Made by a program: the position numbers and the translations under genes. A model generated the notes under the pieces. That model did not search any database, was not told the DNA's origin, and saw only the letters and a program-made list of their open reading frames with translations. From Stieleria magnilauensis (lineage in GTDB: Bacteria > Planctomycetota > Planctomycetia > Pirellulales > Pirellulaceae), in assembly GCA_007753675.1 (NCBI GenBank), contig CP036432.1, positions 1,214,394-1,278,393 on the forward strand: a DNA stretch of 64,000 nt, read 5' to 3'. Positions 55,172 through 63,986 of this stretch are shown here, piece by piece (positions within the stretch are counted from its first letter, which is position 1; the number at the start of each line of letters is the position of its first letter).

Positions 55172-55453
55172 TCACTTGGGGACGATCACTCGCAAGCGGT
55201 TCTCGACCGGCGCTGTGGCGTCGACCTTTCGTACAATTTCCTGTGCCAATTGTTTCAGGTAATACGATGTCACTCGCCCTGACAGCACGATTCGCCCGTC
55301 GCAGTAGTCACATGCGACGTTGGCGAGTTGGGTATGACCACTTTCGCCGAGCGTCCGCAACAAGATCTGTTCAAGCTCTTCTGGTTGCGTTTGTTTGAAG
55401 TCACTCTCTAGCACCGTTGGTTTCTGCTCCTTCATAAGTGGCGCGCATAACAT
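55172..55453 (-). CDS. BON domain protein
   Basis: 93 residues. Three ATGs in a row follow AAGGAG closely; the third (55453) has the best spacing, and MKEQKPTVLE at 55435 is another option. The BON domain (LEQILLRTLGESGHTQLANVACDYCDGRIVLSGRVTSYYLKQLAQEIVRKV) is thought to bind phospholipids or to help protein interaction. It has no obvious signal peptide, so it would be cytoplasmic. Small stand-alone BON proteins are common in planctomycetes. Confidence 0.8.
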   Translation of the reverse strand: MLCAPLMKEQKPTVLESDFKQTQPEELEQILLRTLGESGHTQLANVACDYCDGRIVLSGRVTSYYLKQLAQEIVRKVDATAPVENRLRVIVPK

Positions 55454-55757
55454 CATCATCTCCTTGCGTGAATGAGTCGTTACCGCAGCGAAGCCGATTC
55501 GACAGCAAAGCCGGTCATGCTGTTGGGCGAAACGGTTGCCCGTTTTGCTACGGCCAGTTGATGAACTCTCCAGGGACTACAATTTCCCAAGGTGCCCGGA
55601 TCATCAGGCGCAAGAATCTTTCTTTGATGAGAGAATCACGATTGGTCGCCAACCGCGATTGGGCCGATTCTAGAGTATGCCCAGTCGCCGTCAACTGAAG
55701 AGACTTTCACTATCGTCGAATTCAACCCAGAACAAGTGACGTTCTAGCAAAGCGCAT
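55454..55757. other. Intergenic stretch before the REP array, 304 bp
   Basis: Between the BON gene and REP array A. GGCGAAACGGTTGCCCGTTTTGC (about 55530-55552) is a small imperfect stem. Otherwise nothing recognised. Confidence 0.4.
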
Positions 55758-56160
55758 GGTAGCGGAACGGCGCAAGCCGTCCGGTGACGCCGCAAAGCGG
55801 CGCGCCGGACCGGAGGGCTTGCGCCCTGCCGCTAACAGGGGAACGAAGCCATGGTAGCGGAACGGCGCGAGCCGTCCGGTGCCGCCGCACGGCGGCGCGC
55901 CGGACCGGAGGGCTCGCGCCCTGCCGCTAACAGGGAAACGAAGCGCATGGTAGCGGAACGGCGCGAGCCGTCCGGTGACGCCGCAAAGCGGCGCGCCGGA
56001 CCGGAGGGCTCGCGCCCTACCGCTAACAGGGGAACGAAGCGCATGGTAGCGGAACGGCGCAAGCCGTCCGGTGCCGCCGCACGGCGGCGCGCCGGACCGG
56101 AGGGCTCGCGCCCTGCCGCTAACAGGGGAACGAAGCGCATGGTAGCGGAACGGCGCAAGC
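55758..56160 (+). repeat. REP array A, left part (units 1-5)
   Basis: Four complete units at 55758-55837, 55853-55932, 55949-56028 and 56045-56124, and the first 20 bases of a fifth at 56141-56160. Each runs GGTAGCGGAACGGCGCRAGC-CGTCCGG, a GCCGCCGCACGGCGGCGC-type centre, then CCGGAGGGCTYGCGCCCTGC-CGCTAACA. The outer 27 bases are inverted repeats of each other with a few mismatches, and the centre is itself palindromic. Unit starts are 95 or 96 bases apart, separated by GGGAACGAAGC(GC)AT. Unit 5 is cut by the IS element. Confidence 0.93.
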
Positions 56161-58151
56161 GGCCTGTCGGTTTAGTGTATCCACAAAACGAGGGGAGGTG
56201 GCTTAGTAGGCATCGTCACGATGTTTGCTATTCTTGGCGGATCGTCGTCGCGATTCACTTCTCACGCAGGGAGGCTTGCCCAGTGAGCCAGAGACAACCC
56301 AAGACCAGCTATTGGCAGGAAGCTCCTACACCACGCGGGCAACTGGTCCTCATTCCCACCGCCCTGGAGGAACTCATCCCTCAGGATCATCCCGTTCGCT
56401 TGGTCGACGAGATTCTCGATCAGATGGACTGGACTGATTGGGAGGCGGCCTACAACGGCGGATTCGGTCAGCCGCCGATCCATCCCAGCGTAATGGCAAA
56501 GATCCTGCTGTTTGCCATGATTCGGCGAATCCGATCCAGCCGGAACATTGAATACGAACTCAAGCATTCGATCGATTTTATCTGGCTTAGCAGCGGTCGC
56601 CGCATCGATCACAGCACGATCAGCGACTTCCGCCGAAACAATAGTGATGCAGTCAAAGGCATCTTCAAACAAATGGTCAAGCTGGCGATCAACCTGGGGA
56701 TCGCCAATCTCTCGGAACTGTGCATCGACGGCACACGCATCCTGGCTGACGCCAACAAATACAAGACTTGGACGGCCAAACGATTAGCCAAAGCACTCGA
56801 AGAACTTGACGCGCAAATTGATGAGGCCCTGGAAACCTTCGAAGTCAACGACGCATGCGACGAAGATCTCATCGGCCAGGACGTTTCGGCGGACCGCCTC
56901 CCCGCCGCCGTCGCCAACTTGAAGTCACGCCGCTCACAACTGGCCGCTCATCTGGAGACGGTCAATGCGATGGACGAAGTCCGCAGGAAAAATGGGACGA
57001 AGGGCCCCGCCCAGTTACCCAAGACTGACACGGACAGTCGCATTCTTCCCAATAAGGAGGGTGGTTACGCAGCCAACTTTACTCCGATGGCGACGACCGA
57101 AACGCAGAGCGGCCTGATCGTTGCGGCGGACGTCTTGATCGGCAACGTCGAACACCACGAATTTGCCACCATCGTCGACTGTGTGGCCAACGACTTTGGA
57201 ATTGACATTAAGCGAGTCATGGCTGACTCGGCTTACACGACGGGCAAAAACCTCACTGCGGCTGAGGAAAAACAGATCGAACTGATTGGCCCGCTTGCCG
57301 AAACCAATCGCGAGAACAACCCTGCCGAGCGTTCGGATTTGACTGAGCCCGTTGCCGCCGATCAGATTGATCAGTTGCCGGTTAATCCACAAACCAAACG
57401 ATTTGACAAAGCAGCGTTTGTGTACGACGAAGCGAACGACTGCTATTACTGCCCGGCAGGCAAAGTGCTTTCACATCGGACGACCGAGAACACGACGCAT
57501 GGCGACGGCTCTCCGGTGCAGCGAAAGGTTTACACCTGTTTTGAATGCGAGGGCTGCACGCTGGCTGGGCGTTGTCGCAAGAACGTGAAGCCAAAAGACG
57601 AGGCAAGCAGCAGCGAGGCATCGTCCCAGGAGTCCAGCGAAGCGACCTCGTCGGACAAGCGAGCGGGCAAGCGACGTGGTCGCAAGCCTGGCCCGCCACG
57701 TGGTCGCGAGACGATGCATGATGAGCATGAAGGAGCGCGACGTCGGCAGCGTGCGCGAATGGAAACGCCTGCAGCCAAAGAGGCTTACTCTCGTCGTCAG
57801 CATTTCGGTGAAACGCCTTTCGCCGTGATCAAGAGCACGCTTGATATGCGGCGATTCCTGCTTCGAGGTATCGCAGGTGTGAATCAAGAATGGCGCTGGG
57901 CGGCGACCGGATTCAATCTGAAGAAAATCATGAGTTACTTGGCGAAGCTGCGCGCCGCCGCGGCGACACAATCGCTCGGAACAGCAAACTAGGGGAGATA
58001 GGGGGCATTTCGAACGAAATCCGCCACAAGCGAACGCCACGATCCCGTCAACACGCTTACCAACGACTCTGGATGCCCCGCATAGCACCATAAAAGCCTC
58101 GTCCGGAACCAAAATCGAATCAACCGTCCCCAGGAACTAAATCGACAGGCC
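56161..58151 (+). mobile_element. IS1182-like insertion sequence, 1,991 bp, intact
   Basis: Left end GGCCTGTCGGTTTAGT; right end ACTAAATCGACAGGCC; these are inverted repeats of 16 bases with one mismatch. Directly outside, GCAAGC is present on both sides (56155-56160 and 58152-58157), a 6-bp target duplication. Deleting the element and one GCAAGC rebuilds a standard REP unit. It carries one transposase gene with its own ribosome-binding site. Confidence 0.9.
56283..57992 (+). CDS. IS1182-family DDE transposase
   Basis: 569 residues from GTG 56283, preceded by AGGGAGG at about 10 bases. The frame stays open into the REP array upstream, but that part is repeat translation. N-terminal transposase domain: LVLIPTALEELIPQDHPVRLVDEI and HPSVMAKILLFAMIRRIRSSRNIEYELKHSIDFIWLSSGRRIDHSTISDFR. 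Catalytic triad candidates: D149 (LCIDGTRILADANK), D315 (RVMADSAYTTGK) and E510 (QHFGETPFAVIKSTLDMRRF). A Cys-rich insert (YYCPAGKVL; CFECEGCTLAGRC) resembles a zinc-binding patch typical of this family. It appears undamaged and so may be active. Confidence 0.93.
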   Translation: MSQRQPKTSYWQEAPTPRGQLVLIPTALEELIPQDHPVRLVDEILDQMDWTDWEAAYNGGFGQPPIHPSVMAKILLFAMIRRIRSSRNIEYELKHSIDFIWLSSGRRIDHSTISDFRRNNSDAVKGIFKQMVKLAINLGIANLSELCIDGTRILADANKYKTWTAKRLAKALEELDAQIDEALETFEVNDACDEDLIGQDVSADRLPAAVANLKSRRSQLAAHLETVNAMDEVRRKNGTKGPAQLPKTDTDSRILPNKEGGYAANFTPMATTETQSGLIVAADVLIGNVEHHEFATIVDCVANDFGIDIKRVMADSAYTTGKNLTAAEEKQIELIGPLAETNRENNPAERSDLTEPVAADQIDQLPVNPQTKRFDKAAFVYDEANDCYYCPAGKVLSHRTTENTTHGDGSPVQRKVYTCFECEGCTLAGRCRKNVKPKDEASSSEASSQESSEATSSDKRAGKRRGRKPGPPRGRETMHDEHEGARRRQRARMETPAAKEAYSRRQHFGETPFAVIKSTLDMRRFLLRGIAGVNQEWRWAATGFNLKKIMSYLAKLRAAAATQSLGTAN

Positions 58152-58313
58152 GCAAGCCGTCCGGTGCCGCCGCACGGCGGCGCGGGAGACCGGAGGGCTC
58201 GCGCCCTGCCGCTAACAGGGAAACGAAGCGCATGGTAGCGGAACGGCGCAAGCCGTCCGGTGCCGCCGCACGGCGGCGCGCCGGACCGCAGGGCTCGCGC
58301 CCTGCCGCTAACA
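58152..58313 (+). repeat. REP array A, right part (rest of unit 5, unit 6)
   Basis: 58152-58217 is the remainder of the unit split by the IS (first six bases are the target duplication). 58234-58313 is a complete sixth unit with the same centre and flanks. An 85-base gap separates it from the RAYT start. Confidence 0.93.
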
Positions 58314-58398
58314 ACACACCCACGTTTTGCCTCACAGCCGCTAAAATGAATACCGGTCGACTCGCAACTAACTTCGACAAATGCATGGAGTTTCAACC

Positions 58399-58908
58399 AT
58401 GAAAGACGATCCGATCGCGTTCTTCATCACTTGGACCTGCTATGGAACATGGATGCCGGGTGATGAACGTGGCTGGACAAAGTGGCATCGAGGTGATCAC
58501 GTCCCACAACCTCGGCTGGCAGATTGGTGCCGTGACCAAATGATTGAATCGGCCATTGAACTCGATGCCGAGCAGCGAAGGAGTGTTGAGTCCGTTGTCG
58601 CAGAGCATTGCGTAAAACGCAAATGGATCCTTCACGCAGTGAATTGTCGATCAAACCATTGCCATGTTGTTGTGTCGGCAGCGAATTGCGACGGCGAACT
58701 CGTGCGAGATCAGCTAAAATCTTGGGGAAAACGACGGTTGAAGGAGCGGGAGCAGAAACTGGGTGAAACAGGAAATTACCTTCGAGAACATTGGTGGACA
58801 CGAAAGGGAAGCGTGAAATTTCTGTTCGATGAAGACTCGCTCGCAGCAGCAATCGAGTACACGTTGGAAGCCCAAGACGCAGGTGGCTCGAAAGCGAGTT
58901 TTTTGTAA
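58399..58908 (+). CDS. REP-associated tyrosine transposase (RAYT, Y1_Tnp family)
   Basis: 169 residues from ATG 58399 with GGAG eight bases upstream; an earlier ATG at 58381 would add six residues. Y1-transposase landmarks: FFITWTCYGTWMPGD at the N-terminus, the metal-binding HUH motif H87-C-H89 in RSNHCHVVVSA, and Y154 in AAIEYTLEAQDAG as the probable nucleophile. Like other RAYTs it is short, single-copy here, without terminal inverted repeats, and flanked by palindromic REP units (six before, seven after) that should be its substrates. RAYTs nick single-stranded REP DNA and are believed to spread REPs in the genome. Confidence 0.9.
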   Translation: MKDDPIAFFITWTCYGTWMPGDERGWTKWHRGDHVPQPRLADWCRDQMIESAIELDAEQRRSVESVVAEHCVKRKWILHAVNCRSNHCHVVVSAANCDGELVRDQLKSWGKRRLKEREQKLGETGNYLREHWWTRKGSVKFLFDEDSLAAAIEYTLEAQDAGGSKASFL

Positions 58909-58920
58909 CGCGAAGCGGAT

Positions 58921-59580
58921 CGTAGCGGTACGCCGCGAGCCGTCCGGTGCCGCCACAGGGCTTCGCGCCAGACCGGAAGGCTCGCGCCCTGCCGCTAACA
59001 ACCGATCGGAGTGTCATGGTAGCGGAACGGCGCGAGCCGTCCGGTGCCGCCACAGGGCGTCGCGCCAGACCGGAGGGCTCGCGCCCTGCCGCTAACAAGG
59101 GAACGAAGCCATGGTAGCGGAACAGCGCAAGCCGTCCGGTGCCGCCACAGGGCTTCGCGCCAGACCGGAGGGCTCGCGCCCTGCCGCTAACAACCGATCG
59201 GAGTGTCATGGTAGCGGAACGGCGCGAGCCGTCCGGTGACGCCGCAGGGCGGCGCGCCAGACCGGAGGGCTTGCGCCCTGCCGCTAACAACCGAGCGGAA
59301 TGTCATGGTAGCGGAACGGCGCGAGCCGTCCGGTGCCGCCACAGGGCTTCGCGCCAGACCGGAGGGCTCGCGCCCTGCCGCTAACAACCGATCGGAGTGT
59401 CATGGTAGCGGAACGGCGCGAGCCGTCCGGTGCCGCCGCAAAGCGTCGCGCCAGACCGGAGGGCTCGCGCCCTGCCGCTAACAACCGATCGGAGTGTCAT
59501 GGTAGCGGAACGGCGCGAGCCGTCCGGTGCCGCCACAGGGCGGCGCGCCAGATCGGAGGGCTCGCGCCCTGCCGCTAACA
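58921..59580 (+). repeat. REP array B, seven units
   Basis: Units at 58921-59000, 59018-59097, 59113-59192, 59210-59289, 59307-59386, 59404-59483 and 59501-59580, spaced 97, 95, 97, 97, 97 and 97 bases. Arms equal those of array A. The centre differs: GCCGCCACAGGGCTTCGCGC(C) in most units versus GCCGCCGCACGGCGGCGC in array A. The separator is ACCGATCGGAGTGTCAT, except after unit 2, where it is AGGGAACGAAGCCAT as in array A. The first unit begins 12 bases after the RAYT stop. Confidence 0.93.
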
Positions 59581-59626
59581 ACCGAGCCGAACGTCTTGCC
59601 AAACCGTGTGCTCGTGCGGCACCCCA

Positions 59627-60136
59627 TCACGAATTCGCTTCGGTCTTTTTCGGTAACACCCAGTCGGGGCGGATGAAGTGACAGGTGTATCCGCCTGGAT
59701 TGCGCAGCAGGTAGTCTTGGTGTTCCGGTTCGGCTTCCCAGAAGTCACCGGCGGGTTCGACTTCTGTAACGACTTCGCCCGGCCAAATCCCCGACGCGTT
59801 GACTTCTTGGATCGTTTCCAAGGCCGTGCGTTGTTGTTCGTCGTTGGTAAAGTAAATCGCGGAGCGATAAGACATGCCGCGGTCGTTGCCCTGCCGGTTC
59901 ACCGTGGTCGGGTCATGGACCTGGAAAAAAAATTCCAATAGCTTTCGAAAACTCGTTTCGCTGGGGTCGAAAACCACTTCGATTGCTTCGGCGTGTGTGC
60001 CGTGGTTTCGGTAGGTGGCGTTGTCGACGTCCCCGCCGGTGTAGCCGCATCGCGTCGACACGACACCGGGTTGTTTGCGAAACAGATCTTCCATGCCCCA
60101 AAAGCATCCGCCTGCTAAAACCGCTCGTTCTGTCAT
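59627..60136 (-). CDS. msrA: Peptide-methionine (S)-S-oxide reductase
   Basis: 169 residues from ATG 60136, eight bases after GGAG; ATGs at 60142 and 60166 are alternatives. Reduces the S-epimer of methionine sulfoxide in proteins. The active-site motif GGCFWG is near residue 9, with [22 protein letters not shown] and [15 protein letters not shown] all typical. No resolving Cys pair at the C-terminus is seen, so recycling may use a Cys elsewhere or thioredoxin directly. It is cytoplasmic and lies just beyond REP array B. Confidence 0.96.
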   Translation of the reverse strand: MTERAVLAGGCFWGMEDLFRKQPGVVSTRCGYTGGDVDNATYRNHGTHAEAIEVVFDPSETSFRKLLEFFFQVHDPTTVNRQGNDRGMSYRSAIYFTNDEQQRTALETIQEVNASGIWPGEVVTEVEPAGDFWEAEPEHQDYLLRNPGGYTCHFIRPDWVLPKKTEANS

Positions 60137-60313
60137 CGTCATGGCTCCCTTTTTCGTGGACGACAATACTCGTCCGATTGATCACATCTCTGTCTCGGCA
60201 TCGGTCCTGACGCCGAGGGCATCGCCTATGCATCGATTATATCGGGCCAGAACAGTGCACATGGGACCAAAATCGGGTATTGGAGAACCGCTATCGGGTG
60301 GTAAAATCAGGGA

Positions 60314-62701
60314 ATGAATACTCCCGCCTCCCCGTGCGTCCGCATGGGTTTGCTGCTGGCATTGAGCCTGGCAGCCGCTGCCAGCCTGATCGCCGCCGAT
60401 CCCAACCTTCCGACTGACGCTCCGCATGCCGCGCGAACCGAATTCGTTCAGCAGTACTGCGTGGATTGTCACGATGGGTACACGCAAGAAGGCGATCTGA
60501 ATCTGGCCGAACTGGAGTTCCAACCCGCCGACGCGTCCAATCTGCGACGCTGGGTGACGATTTTTGACCGGGTTCAATCCGGCGAAATGCCTCCCCAAGA
60601 CGCAGAGGTTCCCGACCAACAGCCGCGGGAAGATTTTTTGGCCGCCATCGCCGCGCCGATTCATCAAACGCTACAGCAACAAACGCGGACGCTCGGACGG
60701 GTGCGTTCGCGGCGGCTGAATCGAACCGAATACGAAAACACGATGCAAGACCTGCTCGGCATCGATATTCCGCTGCAAGAGTTTCTCCCTGAGGACACGT
60801 ATCACGACGGTTTTGCCACTGTTGCTCAGACGCAACAGATCTCACTTCATTTGATGGAGAAGTACCTCGACGCCGCCGACGCATCGCTCGACGAAGCATT
60901 TCGCCGTGCCTTGGACGGGGATGCGAAGCCGTTCCGCCACACCTTCACCAGTGCGGAACTGGGGCGTCAAGTCGGACAACGTGACCCTTGGCATGTCGGC
61001 GACAAAACGATTGCCTGGTCGGCCACCCTGATCTACCACGGACGTGTTCCGGAAACGGAAGTCCGCCGCACCGGATGGTATCGCATCACGCTTCATGATG
61101 CTCACGCGGTGAACATCCAACCGGGCGAAGGCGTCTGGTGCACGGTCCGAACCGGCGTCGGCTTTGCCCACGCGCCGATGATGTTCTTGGCCGGTATCTT
61201 TCGTGCCGATGAACAGCCCCGCGACCAAACTTTCGAGGCGTGGATCCGCAAAGGGCATCTGATCGAGGCACGCCCCTCGGACCATACGGTCGAACGCGTG
61301 CGTGGCACGGGGCTGAACAATTACCGAGGGAGCGCTCGCGACAAACGCCCACTGCCCAAGGTACCGGGACTAGCGTATTCATCAATCACGATGGAATCGA
61401 TTCACAAGGCACCACCGCGCGAACAGGTCGCCCAATTATTGTTCAGTGAGACAACGATCGATCAGAACCTGTCGCGTGACGAGATCGCCGCGTTGATGAA
61501 GCGGTTCGCGACGCGGGCCTTTCGCCGTCCGCTGACCGATCAAGCGCTCTTGCCCTACTTGGCGTTGGTCGACGAGGACTTGGCGGCGGGGATCGGGCCG
61601 CGGGAAGCACTGAAACGCGGCTACCGCACGATCCTTTGTTCGCCCCGTTTCCTGTTTCTCACCGAAACACCCGGCGAACTCGATGACCATGCGGTTGCGT
61701 CGCGATTGAGTTTTTTCTTGTGGTCGACGATGCCCGACCAGACGCTGATGGCGGCGGCCGATGCCGGTGAATTGACCCAACCGGAAACTCGTCGTCATCA
61801 TGTCCAACGCATGCTCAACGACGACCGTGCCGAGGCCTTGGTCGACGCGTTGGCCGATCAGTGGCTGAACCTTCGCGAGATCGATTTCACGTCGCCCGAC
61901 GCGGGACTGTATCCCGAATTTGACGAGACGCTTCAGCAGTCGATGATCGACGAGACCCACGCGTTTCTGGCAACATTAATTCGCGACGATCTGCCGGCGG
62001 CAAACATCGTCGATTCCGATTTCGCGATGTTGAACGAACGATTGGCGAAACATTACGATATTCCAGGGGTTCATCATCAGAATGTCCAGACAGTGTCGTT
62101 GGCCCCCGAACACCATCGCGGCGGATTGATCACTCAAGGCTCGATATTGAAAGTCACCGCCAACGGCACCACCACCTCACCGGTGGTCCGCGGCGCGTTC
62201 ATCAATGAACGCATCCTCGGCGTCGAAATCCCTCCGCCACCGGACAACGTCCCGGCGATCGAGCCCGACATCCGCGGCGCGGTCTCGATCCGTGATCAAC
62301 TCGCCAAGCACAGCGATCAAACGTCCTGCGCGGCCTGCCACATCAAGATCGATCCGCCGGGCTTCGCACTGGAAAACTACGATGTGATCGGTGGTTGGAG
62401 GACGCGGTATCGTAACTCCAAAGCCGCCCGGAAAGGATTGCCGGTCGATCCGCATCACCAAACCGCCAAGGGCGAAGCGTTCGAGGACATCGAGCAATTC
62501 AAGCAAATTGTGTTGCGAGACCCCGAGCAGATCGCGCGAAACTTCACGCATCAGTTGGTCACCTATTCGACCGGTGCGCCGGTTTCCTTTAGCGACCGAC
62601 GGGTGATCGAAGCCATTCTTGATCAGACCCAACCCCAACGCTACGGCATCCGCTCGCTGATCCAAGCGGTCGTCGACAGCCCGATCTTTCTCACCAAGTA
62701 G
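60314..62701 (+). CDS. Planctomycete cytochrome-like DUF1587/1592/1588/1585 protein
   Basis: 795 residues. Signal peptide GLLLALSLAAAASLIAAD, then a c-type heme site C49-VDC-H53 in FVQQYCVDCHDG. DUF1587 is at about 133-195 (RSRRLNRTEYENTMQDLLGID), a DUF1595-like stretch at RAFRRPLTDQALLPYL, DUF1592 around RTILCSPRFLFLTE to RLSFFLWSTMPDQ, DUF1588 at GGLITQGSILKVTANGTTTSPVVRG, and DUF1585 at the end. A second heme-like motif C672-AAC-H676 (SCAACHIKIDPPGFA) sits inside DUF1588. Function unknown; periplasmic electron-transfer or sugar-oxidising role is proposed for the family. DUF1552 follows by 7 bases, the standard pairing. Confidence 0.92.
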   Translation: MNTPASPCVRMGLLLALSLAAAASLIAADPNLPTDAPHAARTEFVQQYCVDCHDGYTQEGDLNLAELEFQPADASNLRRWVTIFDRVQSGEMPPQDAEVPDQQPREDFLAAIAAPIHQTLQQQTRTLGRVRSRRLNRTEYENTMQDLLGIDIPLQEFLPEDTYHDGFATVAQTQQISLHLMEKYLDAADASLDEAFRRALDGDAKPFRHTFTSAELGRQVGQRDPWHVGDKTIAWSATLIYHGRVPETEVRRTGWYRITLHDAHAVNIQPGEGVWCTVRTGVGFAHAPMMFLAGIFRADEQPRDQTFEAWIRKGHLIEARPSDHTVERVRGTGLNNYRGSARDKRPLPKVPGLAYSSITMESIHKAPPREQVAQLLFSETTIDQNLSRDEIAALMKRFATRAFRRPLTDQALLPYLALVDEDLAAGIGPREALKRGYRTILCSPRFLFLTETPGELDDHAVASRLSFFLWSTMPDQTLMAAADAGELTQPETRRHHVQRMLNDDRAEALVDALADQWLNLREIDFTSPDAGLYPEFDETLQQSMIDETHAFLATLIRDDLPAANIVDSDFAMLNERLAKHYDIPGVHHQNVQTVSLAPEHHRGGLITQGSILKVTANGTTTSPVVRGAFINERILGVEIPPPPDNVPAIEPDIRGAVSIRDQLAKHSDQTSCAACHIKIDPPGFALENYDVIGGWRTRYRNSKAARKGLPVDPHHQTAKGEAFEDIEQFKQIVLRDPEQIARNFTHQLVTYSTGAPVSFSDRRVIEAILDQTQPQRYGIRSLIQAVVDSPIFLTK

Positions 62702-62708
62702 GCCCGTC

Positions 62709-63986
62709 ATGAAGTTCACCAATACAAAACTCGATCGACGCACGGTGCTGCGAGGCTCGGGGCTGGCCGTCGGGTTGCCGTTTCTCGACGCGATGGTGCC
62801 GGCGATCGCGAGTGCCGCCGAAACCGAAGCCCCTCGACGCTTTGTCAGCTTCAGCCTCGGCCTCGGCTTGCACGGTCCGAACCTGTTCCCGAAACAGTCC
62901 GGTTTCAACTACACGCCGTCACCCTACCTGGCGGAGATCGCGGACATTCTGCCCGAGATGACGGTGTGCTCGGGCGTGTCTCACCCGCAGGTCGCCGGCG
63001 GACACCGCGCCGAAGGAACGATCCTGACCGCTGCACCGCTGAGTCGATCGGATGCGAACTTTCGCAATTCGGTGTCGCTGGATCAATTGATGGCCAAGCA
63101 CTTGGGAGACCAAACACGGTTCCCCTCATTGGTGCTCAACGCCTCGGGGGACAATTCGAGTCCTTCGTATACTGAAAACGGCGCGATGATTCCGCCGGAA
63201 ATGTCGCCGTTGCGGTTGTTCGAGCAACTGTTTGTCGCCGACGCCCCGGCGGTTCGCAAACGAGATTCGGCGCGGATGCGACACGGTCGCCGGGTCATGG
63301 ATCTGGTCGCCGAAGAAGCGAAGTCGTTGCAACGGACGCTGGGAGCCGGTGATCGCGACAAATTGGACAACTACTTTACGGCTGTCAACGAGTTGGAGAA
63401 ACGACTCGCCGCCAATCAGGCTTGGATCAATCGCCCGAAACCACAAGTCAGCAAACCCGAATCGCTTGCCCAATCGGTTTCTGACGGGATCGAAAAACAG
63501 CGGGCGATGTTCGACGTGATGGCGTTGGCGCTGCAAACCGATTCCACGCGTTTCATGACATTGCACTTGGGCAATGGCGGCAAAGTCGAACTCGACGGGG
63601 TCACCGAGGCGCACCACGCGCTCAGCCACCACGGCCAGGACGAGGAAAAGCTGCGGCAGCTCGCGATTCTCGAAAACGCGCTGCTCGCCGAGTGGGCCGA
63701 TTTCGTTCGAAAGCTCAAGACGGTCCAGGAATCGTCCGGCACGCTGCTGGATCAGACGATGGTGTTGTTGACATCCAACCTGGGCAACGCATCCAGTCAC
63801 GACAACAAGAACATGCCCGTGCTGTTTGCCGGCGGCGGGTTCAAGCACGGCCAGCACCTGGCGTTCGACACCAAGAACAATTACCCCCTGCCCAATCTGT
63901 ATCTGTCCGCGTTGCACCGATTGGGATTGCACCACGACCGTTTCTCGACCAGCACCAGCACGATGACGGGACTGGAACTGGCCTAA
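62709..63986 (+). CDS. DUF1552 protein, Tat-exported
   Basis: 425 residues with a Tat-type leader (TKLDRRTVLRGSGLAVGLPFLDAM). DUF1552 is distantly related to DUF1501 and sulfatase-like proteins; landmarks are SGVSHPQVAGGHRAEGTILT and the C-terminal LTSNLGNASSHDNKNMPVLFAGGGF. It always accompanies DUF1592-type proteins in planctomycetes. Stop at 63984-63986, so the gene is complete. Function unknown. Confidence 0.92.
   Translation: MKFTNTKLDRRTVLRGSGLAVGLPFLDAMVPAIASAAETEAPRRFVSFSLGLGLHGPNLFPKQSGFNYTPSPYLAEIADILPEMTVCSGVSHPQVAGGHRAEGTILTAAPLSRSDANFRNSVSLDQLMAKHLGDQTRFPSLVLNASGDNSSPSYTENGAMIPPEMSPLRLFEQLFVADAPAVRKRDSARMRHGRRVMDLVAEEAKSLQRTLGAGDRDKLDNYFTAVNELEKRLAANQAWINRPKPQVSKPESLAQSVSDGIEKQRAMFDVMALALQTDSTRFMTLHLGNGGKVELDGVTEAHHALSHHGQDEEKLRQLAILENALLAEWADFVRKLKTVQESSGTLLDQTMVLLTSNLGNASSHDNKNMPVLFAGGGFKHGQHLAFDTKNNYPLPNLYLSALHRLGLHHDRFSTSTSTMTGLELA

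Noticed and set aside
55851..56282. Open frame joining REP array A to the IS transposase
   Set aside because: The first 144 codons are translation of REP units and the IS left end; the transposase has its own ribosome-binding site and GTG at 56283.
57993..58151. Passenger gene at the right end of the IS
   Set aside because: Only short open frames without starts; this is the non-coding IS end.
58921..59580. CRISPR-like regular repeats
   Set aside because: The repeats are about 80 bases and the separators about 17 bases and nearly identical to each other, the opposite of CRISPR spacers; a RAYT and not cas genes is adjacent.
58829..59681. Several 66-88-codon ORFs on both strands in REP array B
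   Set aside because: They are periodic translations of the same repeat in every frame, with no conserved starts.
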